Assembly: GCF_004348985.1 (NCBI RefSeq)
Contig: NZ_SMKW01000001.1
Location: forward strand, 186,001-250,000
Direction of reading: 5' to 3'
Length of the DNA stretch: 64,000 nt
DNA from: Saccharopolyspora elongata
GTDB lineage: Bacteria > Actinomycetota > Actinomycetes > Mycobacteriales > Pseudonocardiaceae
Below are positions 1 through 8,539 of this stretch, one piece after another. How positions within the stretch are numbered: position 1 is the stretch's first letter; the number at the start of each line of letters is the position of its first letter. The position numbers were made by a program, and so were the translations under genes. The notes under the pieces were generated by a model. It had not been told where the DNA came from. It saw only the letters and a list, made by a program, of their open reading frames with translations, and made no database searches.

Positions 1-1
1 G

Positions 2-238
2 CGGCGCTTGGGCGAGCTGCGGCGCGCGATCCCGGACATCAGCGAGCGGGTGCTGATCCTGCAGCTCAAGGAGATGGTGGCGAGCGGCCTGGTGCACCGC
101 GAGATGTACCACCAGGTGCCGCCGAAGGTGGAGTACTCGCTGACGGAGTTCGGCCGGTCGCTCATCGAGGCGCTGATGCCGCTCGGGGAATGGGGCGAGC
201 AGAACATGGCTCGCATCGAGGCGATTCCCCGCGGCTAG
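2..238 (+). CDS. HxlR-family transcriptional regulator, 5' end outside the window
   Basis: The reading frame is open from the left edge, so only the last 78 residues are visible and the true start lies upstream. The visible part is the core of the HxlR winged helix-turn-helix: ELRRAIPDISERVL followed by LKEMVASGLVHRE, then the wing and the typical VEYSLTEFGRSL. HxlR proteins are small dimeric DNA-binding regulators, usually of neighbouring redox or aldehyde-response genes. The target gene is probably to the left and cannot be seen. The gene ends just before a strong palindrome at 284-311 that faces the convergent DUF5926 gene. Confidence 0.85.
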   Translation, partial: RRLGELRRAIPDISERVLILQLKEMVASGLVHREMYHQVPPKVEYSLTEFGRSLIEALMPLGEWGEQNMARIEAIPRG

Positions 239-283
239 GGGGAAATTCCAGCGGCCGACACATCGGTCCACTGTGGAGCCAAG

Positions 284-311
284 TCGGGCGGTTCCGGCCG
301 GAACCGCCCGA
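284..311. terminator. Perfect 28-bp palindrome between convergent genes
   Basis: Arms TCGGGCGGTTCCGG and its exact complement abut with no loop beyond the stem tip. It sits between the stop codons of two genes that run toward each other, so it is probably a bidirectional terminator. There is no U-tract, which is common for actinomycete terminators. Confidence 0.6.
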
Positions 312-319
312 CACCGGGC

Positions 320-1270
320 TCAGCGGATGGTGACCTGGCGGCCGCGGAGGCCGTCGCGGGCGCGCCGCTCCGCCGCGTTCAGCGGCTCCGAGTCGAGCGA
401 GCCGAGGGCATCGGCCAGCCGGCGCCCGAGCTCCGCGGCGGGCTCGTCCCACTCGCGCGCGTGCTTCTCGCGGTCGAGGTCCCACACCGGCACAAGCAGG
501 CCGTGCGCGCGGAACGATCCCGCGTACTTGCTGTCCTCGCCGAGCGCCAGCTCGCCGCGGGCGGACAGCCGCGCCAGCGCCGCCAGCAGCTGCTCCTCGG
601 GCTCCGGGCGCACCCAGCGCAGGTGGGCCTTCTCGCCCGCGTCGACCCAGTACGCGGATTCCACGCCTTCGGCGGTCAGCCGGTCGGTGGGCATGATCGC
701 CGCGTTCGCCCGCTCCAGGGACAGCGCGACCTCGCCCGTCGGCTCCACGTCGCCGGGCAGCCACCAGGCGAAGTCCTCGTGCAGCTCGACCTCCAGCGGC
801 GCGGCGGGGTCGAGCAGGTCCTGCAAGCGGGCGGGAATGGTGCCGGGCTCGGCCGTCTCCGGCCCCACCACCGACAGCGACTCGCCGATCTCGGCGGTCT
901 GCACCCACTCGACGGCCCGCGCGAGATCCCGGCTGATATCACCGGAGTGGGTCTGCACCTGCAGCCCGATGAAGGACTTGTCGTCGTTGCGCCGCAGCGC
1001 CGCGGCGGCCATCGGCAGCACGGTCGCGAGCGTGACCTCGCCCTTGTCGCGCAGCGGCAGCTTCGCCGTCGCCGACGGGACGAACTCGCGCAGCGCGACC
1101 AGCTCGCATTCCGCGGCCAAGCCCTCGAACGGCCTGGTCACGATCACGTCGGCGGCACCGCCCGCGGCGCCGTGGCAAGCCTTGTAGCGCTTCCCCGAAC
1201 CGCACGGGCAGGGCTGGCGCGGCTTGATCCCGGTGTCCGCCTGGGGCTTGGGTGCGGTTCGCTTCGACAC
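320..1270 (-). CDS. SEC-C motif / DUF5926 family protein
   Basis: A 316-residue cytosolic protein with a basic N-terminus followed by a SEC-C zinc motif at residues 21-33 (CPCGSGKRYKACH), the small metal-binding knuckle first known from the SecA C-terminus. The remaining residues match what I know of the actinobacterial DUF5926 family, which is alpha/beta in look, acidic and without transmembrane segments. Its biochemical role is not established. SEC-C modules often tether proteins to SecB or ribosome-associated factors, but nothing here shows a partner. The gene lies 21 nt downstream of the glycerophosphodiesterase on the same strand, so the two may be co-transcribed. Confidence 0.8.
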   Translation of the reverse strand: MSKRTAPKPQADTGIKPRQPCPCGSGKRYKACHGAAGGAADVIVTRPFEGLAAECELVALREFVPSATAKLPLRDKGEVTLATVLPMAAAALRRNDDKSFIGLQVQTHSGDISRDLARAVEWVQTAEIGESLSVVGPETAEPGTIPARLQDLLDPAAPLEVELHEDFAWWLPGDVEPTGEVALSLERANAAIMPTDRLTAEGVESAYWVDAGEKAHLRWVRPEPEEQLLAALARLSARGELALGEDSKYAGSFRAHGLLVPVWDLDREKHAREWDEPAAELGRRLADALGSLDSEPLNAAERRARDGLRGRQVTIR

Positions 1271-1291
1271 TGCAGATCCCCTCGCTCATGG

Positions 1292-2143
1292 TCACTTCGC
1301 CGTGACGCTACCGAACTGCACGAGACCCGATTCAGCCAGGTGGAAGCGGGTGGACGCGGGCGCATTGGTGGCCACGAAGCGCACTCCGGAGCGGGCGCAC
1401 AGCTCGATGTCCGCGGGGTCGTCGACGGTCCAGCAGTACGTGTCACGGCCGAGCGCGGCGGCGCGCGCGACGAATCCCGGGTCCTCGCGCAGCAGGCGGA
1501 TGCCCGGCCCGGCGAGGTCCGCCCACGGCGGGAGCACGCCGGAGCGCAACGGGCCGCGGAACCGGTCGAACAGCAGGACCGTCGGCACGCCCGGCGCGGC
1601 CTCGTGGAACCGGCGCACCGCGGACTGCGCGAACGACATCATCAGCACCGGCGAGTTCTCCCGATCCGCCGGCGTCGCCAGGCCGTGCCGGGCCAGCAGC
1701 GCGACCAGCTTGCGCTCCACCAGCCCGCCGTAGCGCACCGGGTGCTTGGTCTCGATGAACAGCCGGACCGGGCGCGAGTTGTCCCGCAGCAGGCCGAGGA
1801 GTTCGTCGAGCAGCAGCACGCCGTGCTCGGGCTCCGCGGCCGGGCCGCGCACCAGGTCGTCCGCCGACCGGGGCGGTTCCTGGTGCCAGCCACCGAAGTC
1901 CACTTCGGACATCGCGGCGACGGTGAGCTCGCTGACCACACCGCGGCCGCTGGAGGTCCGGTCGATGCGCCGGTCGTGCACGCACACCAGGTGGCCGTCC
2001 CGGCTGACCCGGATATCGCATTCGAGCGCGTCGGCGCCCTGTTCGAGGGCCAGTTCGTAGGCACCGCGGGTGTGCTCGGCGCGATGCGCGGAGGCTCCTC
2101 GGTGCGCGACGACGTCGGGGGTCGGTTGCCGCACGGCGCCCAT
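1292..2143 (-). CDS. Glycerophosphodiester phosphodiesterase family protein
   Basis: A 283-residue GDPD/PLC-like TIM barrel that would hydrolyse glycerophosphodiesters to glycerol-3-phosphate and an alcohol. The N-terminal catalytic stretch VVAHRGASAH (His14-Arg15) is present, followed by the acidic pair in LECDIRVSRDG and the second histidine in VCVHD. The usual PENT that follows HRG is AEHT here, a departure at a conserved metal-binding neighbourhood. IETKH is also a variant of IEIK. No signal peptide is seen, so the enzyme is probably cytoplasmic. I chose the internal ATG before GAVRQ because family homology begins there; upstream in-frame starts would add a tail that looks unlike the family. 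Confidence 0.85.
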   Translation of the reverse strand: MGAVRQPTPDVVAHRGASAHRAEHTRGAYELALEQGADALECDIRVSRDGHLVCVHDRRIDRTSSGRGVVSELTVAAMSEVDFGGWHQEPPRSADDLVRGPAAEPEHGVLLLDELLGLLRDNSRPVRLFIETKHPVRYGGLVERKLVALLARHGLATPADRENSPVLMMSFAQSAVRRFHEAAPGVPTVLLFDRFRGPLRSGVLPPWADLAGPGIRLLREDPGFVARAAALGRDTYCWTVDDPADIELCARSGVRFVATNAPASTRFHLAESGLVQFGSVTAK

Positions 2144-2255
2144 TATGCGGGCGATCTCGATCCACTTCCGGCATCTGTGACGCACCGCAACCACGGTGTC
2201 ACCGAGGACTCGCACCACACGACGGCGCGAACGGCCCGCCCGCGGTCTCGTGGTG

Positions 2256-2303
2256 CCGCAATTTCCATTGAAATTGAAGATCCAATTTCAATGGAAATTG
2301 CGG
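2256..2303. repeat. AT-rich inverted repeat, family A copy 1
   Basis: Two 21-nt arms, perfectly complementary, around a 6-nt loop AAGATC. The arm begins CCGCAATTTCCATTGAAATT. It lies between two genes read on the minus strand (DUF4328 upstream, GDPD downstream), unlike the other four copies, which sit between convergent genes. Its AT content contrasts strongly with the surrounding DNA. Confidence 0.9.
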
Positions 2304-2319
2304 AACCTCGGACAGCCGG

Positions 2320-3240
2320 TCAGCGCGGCGCGCTGGTGGGGCGGGTGGCCCGGGGCGCGGGCGGCGCGGCGCGGACCGCGCGGACCCGGAGTTGCGCAAG
2401 CTCCGTCGGGTCCAGCGGGGCGAGCAGCCGCATCAGGTACTTGATCAGCAGCGCCGTCATGATCGCCAGGGTCGTGACCAGGGCGTTGTTGAGCGCGTGC
2501 AGCACGACGCCGTCCGCCTGGGCCTGCACGCTGCCGACGAATCCCCAGCCGAACGAGAGCCAGCCGAGCACCAGGGTTCCCACCCACGCCGCCCACCAGA
2601 ACCGGACGCGCAGCGTCGGGAACGGCCGCTCGCCCCGGCGGCGCACGCCCTCCGCGACGAGCACGGAATGCTCCAGCTCGGCCAGCGTCGAGCCCGGCAC
2701 GGACAGGTTCAGCCCCGGCACCAGGACGCCGACGACCACCTGCCAGTCGGGCCGGGCGCTCTGCACCCCGATGCGCGCCGCGGCCGCGGCGCGCGCCCGC
2801 AGGCCCCACAGGACGACGAAAACACCGGAGAGCACGCCGAGCACCCAGAGGATCGAGCCGGTCGTGCCGACCAGGACGTCGGAGATCGCCAGCGGCGTGC
2901 GCGGAAGCGCCTGGCTGCGGCTGACCAGCAGCAGCACGTACCGCCAGCACTCCGCGAAGGTGGCCAGCGCCGCCACGCCCGCGGTGATCCACAGCGTCAC
3001 CACCGCCGTCCCGGCGGCGGACACCGCCCGCAGCATCGGATCGCCGTGCGGCCGCAGCGGCAGCGCCAGCGGCCAACGCCACGCGAGCAGCGGGAAGCCC
3101 CAGCGCGGCACGGCCGGGTAGGCCGGCGGGCCGGTGTAGCGGCGCGGTCGGCGCGGCGGCCGGATCCGCCGCGGGCCGCCGGGCGGGGTGGCGACCCACT
3201 CCACGCTCGGCCGTCCGGGGCCGGGAGGTCGGGCCGTCAC
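2320..3240 (-). CDS. DUF4328 domain membrane protein
   Basis: A 306-residue membrane protein with a Pro/Arg-rich cytosolic N-terminus of about 60 residues, then about five hydrophobic segments, including one with a conserved-looking ECWRYVLLL and one with LVPGLNLSVPG, as expected for DUF4328. Function of this actinobacterial family is unknown. The GTG start overlaps the stop of the rhodanese gene (GTGA), so translation is probably coupled; longer in-frame starts would run through the rhodanese gene and are rejected. The C-terminal 30 residues are Arg/Pro/Ala-rich and probably disordered. Confidence 0.75.
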   Translation of the reverse strand: MTARPPGPGRPSVEWVATPPGGPRRIRPPRRPRRYTGPPAYPAVPRWGFPLLAWRWPLALPLRPHGDPMLRAVSAAGTAVVTLWITAGVAALATFAECWRYVLLLVSRSQALPRTPLAISDVLVGTTGSILWVLGVLSGVFVVLWGLRARAAAAARIGVQSARPDWQVVVGVLVPGLNLSVPGSTLAELEHSVLVAEGVRRRGERPFPTLRVRFWWAAWVGTLVLGWLSFGWGFVGSVQAQADGVVLHALNNALVTTLAIMTALLIKYLMRLLAPLDPTELAQLRVRAVRAAPPAPRATRPTSAPR

Positions 3241-3596
3241 AGCACGTACGGCTCGCCGTCGGCGTCGTCGGAGACCAGCGGCCGCCCGATGGCGGACCAG
3301 CCGTTCATGCCGCGCTCGACGTTGATCGCGTCCCAACCGTTGGCGTTGAGGTATGCGGCGACCTTCGCCGACCGGCCGCCGGAACGGCAGATCACGAAGA
3401 CCTGGTCGGCCTCCGGGATCTCGTCGAGCCGCTGCACGAGCTCGCTCATCGGGAGGTGCACGGCCTCGGGCGCGTGCCCGGCCTGCCACTCGTTCGCCTC
3501 GCGCACGTCGAGCAGCACGCTGCCCGCGGGCAGCTGCGCGGGCAGCTCCTCCGGCTGCACGCCGGGCACCTGATGACCGGGAACTGGAGTAGTCAC
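3237..3596 (-). CDS. Rhodanese-like domain protein
   Basis: A compact single-domain rhodanese of 119 residues. The family landmarks are visible: LLDVREANEWQAGH at residues 28-41 and the active-site loop with Cys70 in VICRSGGRS, then the C-terminal GMNGWSAIGRP. Such proteins carry a persulfide on the active Cys and move sulfur or act in redox control. There is no signal peptide, so it acts in the cytoplasm. The stop codon overlaps the start of the DUF4328 membrane protein, suggesting a two-gene unit. Its substrate cannot be read from sequence. Confidence 0.9.
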   Translation of the reverse strand: MTTPVPGHQVPGVQPEELPAQLPAGSVLLDVREANEWQAGHAPEAVHLPMSELVQRLDEIPEADQVFVICRSGGRSAKVAAYLNANGWDAINVERGMNGWSAIGRPLVSDDADGEPYVL

Positions 3597-3836
3597 ACCC
3601 CGATGCTGCCACGCGATGCGTGGTGCCCGCGTAAGAGACTCGCATTTCGCGTCGGCGGACGCCCCGCACCCCGGAAGAACCCGCCCTCACCTGCGATAAC
3701 GCGAGACCATTTCGTAGTTGATCACGCTTTCGGTCGGAGATCCCGAAGATATCGCCGTTTTCGTGAGGCTCCGTGCCACAGTGTGCTTGTTCGATTCAGA
3801 TCCGTTCGCTGAATCCGCCCGGCAGGAAGGAAAGCC

Positions 3837-4055
3837 ATGTCTCGTCGAGCCATTCTCCGTTGGCCGAACGGCAGCGACTGGGGACATCTGGCGACGGTTC
3901 CGGAGGACGGCGGATCACCGCGGTTCGCCGGGTTCGTGCGGATGACCGACCCGCGTGTGCAGGCCCTGCTGGCTCGCGTCCCGCCCCGCCGGGCCGACGG
4001 CGACATATGGGAAGCGCACTTCACGGCCGCCGAATCCGAGCTGAGCGCCGCCTGA
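3837..4055 (+). CDS. Small conserved-looking protein of unknown function (72 aa)
   Basis: A 72-residue protein starting MSRRAILRWPNG with a clear AGGAAGG ribosome-binding site 7 nt before the ATG. Tryptophans, a GHLATVPEDGG segment and an acidic C-terminus make it look like a small folded cytosolic protein, but I do not recognise a family. It stands alone, divergent from the rhodanese gene across a 240-nt gap that must contain both promoters, and is followed by a strong terminator. Confidence 0.6.
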   Translation: MSRRAILRWPNGSDWGHLATVPEDGGSPRFAGFVRMTDPRVQALLARVPPRRADGDIWEAHFTAAESELSAA

Positions 4056-4073
4056 CGCGAACGACCGACGAAA

Positions 4074-4106
4074 GCGCCCCGCCCGGCTCTCGGCCGGACG
4101 GGGCGC
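4074..4106. terminator. Bidirectional terminator hairpin
   Basis: Stem GCGCCCCGCCCGG paired with CCGGACGGGGCGC (one mismatch), lying between the stop codons of the plus-strand 72-aa gene and the minus-strand symporter gene. Confidence 0.75.
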
Positions 4107-4133
4107 TCGTTCGAGGTGGAGCGGTTCAGCGCG

Positions 4134-5750
4134 TCAGTGCGAGACGGCCTTCTCCGCGCCGGCGCCGGTCAGCGACCGGACCTCCATCTCCGCCTGCTTG
4201 GCCTTGTCGGCCGTGTCCTTGCTCAGCACCGTGCCGAGGTAGCCGAGCAGGAAAGACACCGGGATCGACACCAGGCCCGGGTTCTTCAGCGGGAACAGCG
4301 CGAAGTCCAGCGACGGGAACATCGAGTCCTCGCCACCGGAGACGGCGGGCGAGAAGACGATCAGCACGATGGTGACCGCCAGACCGCCGTAGATGCTCCA
4401 CAGCGCGCCGTTGGTGTTGAACCGCTTCCAGAACAGCGAGTACAGCAGCGTCGGCAGGTTCGCCGAAGCGGCGACCGCGAACGCCAGCGCCACCAGGAAC
4501 GCGATGTTCTGGCCGTTGGCCGCGATGCCGCCCAGGATCGACACGATGCCGATGACCACCGCGGTGATCCGGGCGACCTTGACCTCCTGGCCCTTGTCGT
4601 CGACCTTGCCCTTCTTGATCACGTTCGCGTAGATGTCGTGCGCGAACGAGGCGGACGCGGTGATCGTCAGGCCGGCGACGACCGCGAGGATCGTCGCGAA
4701 CGCGACCGCGGAGATGAAGCCCAGCAGCAGCGGGCCGCCGATCTCCAGCGCCAGCAGCGGCGCCGCCGAGTTCACGCCGCCCGGCGCCTTCTTGATCACG
4801 TCGGAGCCGACCAGCGCCCCGGCGCCGTAGCCCAGGACCAGCGTGAACAGGTAGAACAGGCCGATCAGCCAGATCGCCCAGACCACCGAGCGGCGGGCCT
4901 CCTTGGCGGTGGGCACGGTGTAGAAGCGCATCAGCACGTGCGGCAGACCCGCGGTGCCGAGCACCAGCGCGATGCCCAGCGAGACGAAGTCCAGCTTGCT
5001 GATCTCGGTCTTGCCGTACTGGGCGCCCGGGTTGAGCACCTTGTCGCCTGCGACGTCGGCGGCCGCGCCGAGCAGGCCCGACAAGTTGAAGCCGTACATG
5101 GCGAGCACCCAGATCGTCATCACGAAGGCGCCCGCGATCAGCAGCACCGCCTTGATGATCTGCACCCAGGTGGTGCCCTTCATGCCGCCGACCAGCACGT
5201 ACACGATCATCAGCGCGCCGACGACGAAGATCACCGCGGCCTGGCCGGTCTTGTTCGTGATGCCCAGCAGCAGCGCGACCAGGCCGCCGGCACCGGCCAT
5301 CTGCGCGAGCAGGTAGAAGAACGTCACGGCCAGGGTGGACAGCGACGCGGCGGTGCGCACCGGACGTTCCTTCATCCGGAAGCTGAGCACGTCGCCCATC
5401 GTGTACTTGCCGGTGTTCCGCAGCAGCTCCGCGACCAGCAGCAGCGCCACCAGCCAGGCCACCAGGAAGCCGATCGAGTACAGGAAGCCGTCGTAGCCGT
5501 AGACCGCGATCGCCCCGGCGATGCCGAGGAACGACGCCGCCGACAGGTAGTCACCGGCGATGGCGATGCCGTTCTGCGGGCCGGTGAAGGCGCGGCCGCC
5601 GGCGTAGTAGTCGGAGGCGGTCTTGGTGTTCCGGCTGGCGCGGAACACGATGACCATGGTGACCACGACGAACAGCGCGAAGATGCCGATGTTGAGCGCG
5701 CTGTTGTTCGCGGTTTCGCTCTGGGCCAGCGGGGAAAGTGCGGCGATCAC
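4134..5750 (-). CDS. Sodium:solute symporter, cation/acetate type (ActP-like)
   Basis: A 538-residue member of the SSS family with about 13 membrane segments. The diagnostic ActP/MctP stretch is present near the N-terminus: SDYYAGGRAFTG, QNGIAIAGDYLSAASFLGI and MGDVLSFRMKERPVR. Members use a Na+ or H+ gradient to bring in acetate or other short carboxylates. Its start codon overlaps the stop of the upstream DUF485 gene (ATGA), the usual yjcH-actP arrangement. A second, less similar symporter pair lies immediately upstream on the same strand. The sequence cannot show whether acetate, propionate or pyruvate is the real substrate. Confidence 0.9.
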   Translation of the reverse strand: MIAALSPLAQSETANNSALNIGIFALFVVVTMVIVFRASRNTKTASDYYAGGRAFTGPQNGIAIAGDYLSAASFLGIAGAIAVYGYDGFLYSIGFLVAWLVALLLVAELLRNTGKYTMGDVLSFRMKERPVRTAASLSTLAVTFFYLLAQMAGAGGLVALLLGITNKTGQAAVIFVVGALMIVYVLVGGMKGTTWVQIIKAVLLIAGAFVMTIWVLAMYGFNLSGLLGAAADVAGDKVLNPGAQYGKTEISKLDFVSLGIALVLGTAGLPHVLMRFYTVPTAKEARRSVVWAIWLIGLFYLFTLVLGYGAGALVGSDVIKKAPGGVNSAAPLLALEIGGPLLLGFISAVAFATILAVVAGLTITASASFAHDIYANVIKKGKVDDKGQEVKVARITAVVIGIVSILGGIAANGQNIAFLVALAFAVAASANLPTLLYSLFWKRFNTNGALWSIYGGLAVTIVLIVFSPAVSGGEDSMFPSLDFALFPLKNPGLVSIPVSFLLGYLGTVLSKDTADKAKQAEMEVRSLTGAGAEKAVSH

Positions 5751-6442
5751 TTCTGGCCTCCTTCGGAGTCGTCCTTCTTCGCGCCGTCGTCCTTCGCGCC
5801 GTCGCCGTCGCCGTCGCCGTCGGCGTCTGCGTCGTCATCGGCGCCGGTTTCCTTCTCGGCGCTGTCGTCCGCGGACTTCTCCGGGGCGTCGTCGGTCGAG
5901 TCCTTCGCGGTGTCCTCCGCCTTGTCCTTCGCGGTGTCCTCCGCGGTGTCCTCCGCAGTGACCTTCGCGGTGTCCTTCGCGGTGTCCTCCGCCTTGTCCT
6001 TCGCAGTGTCCTCCGCGGTGTCCTCCGCAGTGACCTTCGCGGTGTCCTTCGCGGTGTCCTCCGCAGTGACCTTCGCGGTGTCCTCCGCCTTGTCGCTCGC
6101 GCCGCCCTCGAGGGATTCGCGGATCTCCTCGGCGATCGGGTCGAGCTCCCGGTTGGCGAATCGCACGTACCAGGTGGTGATGGCGAACGTGGACACGAAC
6201 TGCAGCAGGCCCAACACGAGGCCGACGTTGATGTTGCCGACCAGCTTGATGCTCATGAAGCCGTGTGCGTAGTCGGCGAGCAGCACGTAGACCAGATACC
6301 AGGCCAGGAACAGTGCCGAGACCGGGAAGACGAAGTTGCGCAGTCTGCGTCGCAGGGTGGTGAATTCGGGGCTGCTATGGGCAGCGGCCCAGGTTTCGGC
6401 GTCGATACCGGACCCGGACCCGATTTGGTCCGTGGTGCTCAC
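5747..6442 (-). CDS. DUF485 membrane protein with a long acidic/Thr-Ala repeat tail
   Basis: A 231-residue protein. Residues about 30-115 hold the DUF485 domain with two membrane segments (FVFPVSALFLAWYLVYVLLA and a second near VGLVLGLLQFVSTFAITTWY), the small partner normally encoded before ActP-type symporters. The usual partner is about 110 residues. Here it is followed by about 110 residues of repeats built from AEDTAK, AKDKAEDTAK and AKVTAEDTA, then an Asp/Gly/Ala-rich end. The GTG start is chosen because GGGAGG precedes it by 6 nt; a TTG 15 nt further out has no such site. The tail is low complexity and encoded by near-identical DNA repeats, so its length may vary between strains. Confidence 0.85.
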   Translation of the reverse strand: MSTTDQIGSGSGIDAETWAAAHSSPEFTTLRRRLRNFVFPVSALFLAWYLVYVLLADYAHGFMSIKLVGNINVGLVLGLLQFVSTFAITTWYVRFANRELDPIAEEIRESLEGGASDKAEDTAKVTAEDTAKDTAKVTAEDTAEDTAKDKAEDTAKDTAKVTAEDTAEDTAKDKAEDTAKDSTDDAPEKSADDSAEKETGADDDADADGDGDGDGAKDDGAKKDDSEGGQK

Positions 6443-6748
6443 GGTGTCCTCCCACAAGAAAAGGCTCCGTCCCGGGTGCCGCCGGTACGGGAGCCTGCTG
6501 AATCAGTTCAACGCGGGAACGCTACGTAGTTCAACCACCGCTGTGAAGCCCCGTTGGGAGTACGCAAGCTAACGATCGAGTGAAGTTATCCGAGTCCAAG
6601 CGGACGCGCTGAATTGTGTCTCACCAGATCGATTTCACCCGTTCAGCCTATTGATTTTCCACTGGTCTATACCAGCAAGTACGAAAGGTGATTGCATTCG
6701 TCGCGGAATCCACCCAAAAAGTTCAAAGAACACGACGAATGATCACGT
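6443..6748. other. 306-nt gap between the two symporter units
   Basis: No gene is seen. The half nearest the DUF485 gene contains the direct repeats described at 6505-6535 and must hold its promoter. The distal half (about 6590-6748) is less GC-rich than its surroundings and follows the second symporter gene. A third AGTTCAA match occurs near 6719 with no partner. I see no clear terminator hairpin. Confidence 0.5.
6505..6535. promoter_or_regulatory. Direct repeat AGTTCAAC x2, candidate LytTR-regulator site
   Basis: AGTTCAAC occurs at 6505-6512 and again at 6528-6535, 23 nt start to start, about 65-95 nt upstream of the DUF485-symporter start. LytTR regulators bind paired direct repeats about two helical turns apart, and a LytTR gene lies 2.5 kb upstream in the same cluster. 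The assignment to that regulator is an inference. Confidence 0.4.
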
Positions 6749-8491
6749 TCAGCGTTGGTGGCGGCCCTCGGTCGGCCGCTGCTCCGCGGGCTCCGCGCTG
6801 AGCCTGCCGTCGAAGAAACCGAGCCGGTCCGGCGCGTGCAGCCGCAGCATCACCCGGCCCACCCCGGCCGGCACCCGCGCCCGGGTAGCCACGCTGACCA
6901 GTCCGGTCACCGCGAACGCGATCGGCACGGTGACCAGCGCGGGCTGCCGGGCCAGGGTCGCGAACCAGCCCGCCCCGTCCCCGAGGAAGGGCGTGCACGC
7001 CACCGCGATCAGCACCAGGCAGCAGCCGACCACCATGCCGCTGGCGGCGCCCACCGCGGTGAGCCCGCGCCACCAGATCCCGAGCACCAGCACCGGGCAG
7101 AACGTGGAAGCGGCCATCGCGAACGCCAACCCCACGCTGCGCGCGATGTCGTGGTTGTCCGCGGGCAGCGCCAGGAGCGTCGGCACCAGGCAGCCCAGCG
7201 CGGCCGCCAGCCGGAAGTCGATCGCCCGGCCGCGGAGCGCGTCTCGCGAGGACAGCACCCCGGCCACGCTCACCACCAGGCCGGAAGAGGTCGACAGGAA
7301 CGCGGCGAACGCCCCGGCCGCGGTGATCGCCGCGAGCAGCCCGCCCACCCAGTTGCCCAGCATCGCCTGCGGCAGCAGCAGAACCGCCACATCGGTCTCG
7401 CCGCTGACCAGCAACTGCGGCACGTACAGCCGGGAGAGCATCCCGAAGATCGTCGGGAACAGGTAGAACGCGCCGAGGAGCGCCAGCACGAACAGCGTGG
7501 TGCGGCGCGCACCGGACCCGCTCGGGTTGGTGTAGAAGCGGGCGAGCACGTGCGGCAGGCCCATCGTGCCGAGGAACGTCGCGATCAGCACCGAATACGT
7601 TTCGAGCAGCCCGGAAACGCCGTCGCCGTGCGGCCGCAGCCAGGTCGCGTTGTCGGCCTCGGCCGCCGCGACGACCGGGACCGCCGCGCCAGCCGGGAAC
7701 CGCAGGTCGGTGCCCGCCGCCATCGAGTACTCGCCGGGCTGCAGGTAGATCGAGCCGGTGCCTTCGGCCACCCACACCGGCTCGCTGACCCGCAGCTGCA
7801 CGTCGGTGTCGATGTGCACCGTCGTGTCGCGCGGGAAGACCGGCGGCAGCGGCTCGTCGAGCGCCTGGTGCGGCGGCGCGTTGACGAAGACCACGAACAA
7901 CGCGAACGCCGGCACCGTGATCGCGAACAGCTTCACCCAGTACTGGAAGCCCTGCACCAACGTGACGGCGCGCAGCGCGCCGGTCGCCACGGTCAGCAGC
8001 ACGATCACCGCGACCGCGAAAACCCCCACCCAGTAGTGCACTCCGACGATCGCCGCCAGCGTCATCCCGGCGGCCTGCAGCTGCGGCACCAGGTAGAGCC
8101 AGCCGATCAGCACCACCAGCGCGGTGCACAGCGTCCGCAACCGCAGCGAACCCAGCCGGGCCTCGGCGAAATCGGGCAGCGTGTACGCGCCGGAGCGGCG
8201 CATCGGCGCGGCGACGAACAGCGTCAGCGCCAGGTACCCGGCCGCGAAGCCGATCGGGTACCACAGCGCGTCCACCCCGTCCTTGAGCACCAGACCCGCG
8301 ATGCCCAGGAACGACGCCGCCGACAGGTACTCACCGGAGATCGCCACCGCGTTGCGCTCCTCGCGCACCAGCTGCCGCGCCGCGAAGAAGTCGGAGGTGG
8401 TGCGCGCCGACCGGGAAGCCCAGAGCCCGATGCCCAGGGTCGCCGCGACGATCAGCACGATCCCTAGCAGGGACCAGGAACTCGAAACCAT
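6749..8491 (-). CDS. Second sodium:solute symporter, ActP-like, with an extracytoplasmic insert
   Basis: A 580-residue SSS-family carrier. It keeps the subgroup hallmark VAISGEYLSAASFLGIAG and a TLPDFAEARLG segment. Compared with the first copy it has an extra hydrophilic stretch of roughly 60-90 residues in the middle (about residues 205-300, rich in Pro, Val and Asp), predicted to face outward between two membrane helices. Sequence identity to the neighbour at 4134-5750 looks moderate at best, so this is an old paralogue rather than a fresh duplication. It follows a small membrane protein gene by 48 nt and probably belongs to the transcript starting at the LytTR gene. Its substrate is probably a short carboxylate. 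Confidence 0.85.
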   Translation of the reverse strand: MVSSSWSLLGIVLIVAATLGIGLWASRSARTTSDFFAARQLVREERNAVAISGEYLSAASFLGIAGLVLKDGVDALWYPIGFAAGYLALTLFVAAPMRRSGAYTLPDFAEARLGSLRLRTLCTALVVLIGWLYLVPQLQAAGMTLAAIVGVHYWVGVFAVAVIVLLTVATGALRAVTLVQGFQYWVKLFAITVPAFALFVVFVNAPPHQALDEPLPPVFPRDTTVHIDTDVQLRVSEPVWVAEGTGSIYLQPGEYSMAAGTDLRFPAGAAVPVVAAAEADNATWLRPHGDGVSGLLETYSVLIATFLGTMGLPHVLARFYTNPSGSGARRTTLFVLALLGAFYLFPTIFGMLSRLYVPQLLVSGETDVAVLLLPQAMLGNWVGGLLAAITAAGAFAAFLSTSSGLVVSVAGVLSSRDALRGRAIDFRLAAALGCLVPTLLALPADNHDIARSVGLAFAMAASTFCPVLVLGIWWRGLTAVGAASGMVVGCCLVLIAVACTPFLGDGAGWFATLARQPALVTVPIAFAVTGLVSVATRARVPAGVGRVMLRLHAPDRLGFFDGRLSAEPAEQRPTEGRHQR

Positions 8492-8539
8492 CGCACCGCA
8501 CCGCCCCTGGGGTGTGGAAATCCGTCGTCGATCATGCGG

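Noticed and set aside
461-3121. Very long open frame opposite the DUF5926, GDPD and DUF4328 genes
   Set aside because: High GC content keeps antisense frames open; the translation is Arg/His/Gln-rich with no domain, and the opposite-strand genes have clear families.
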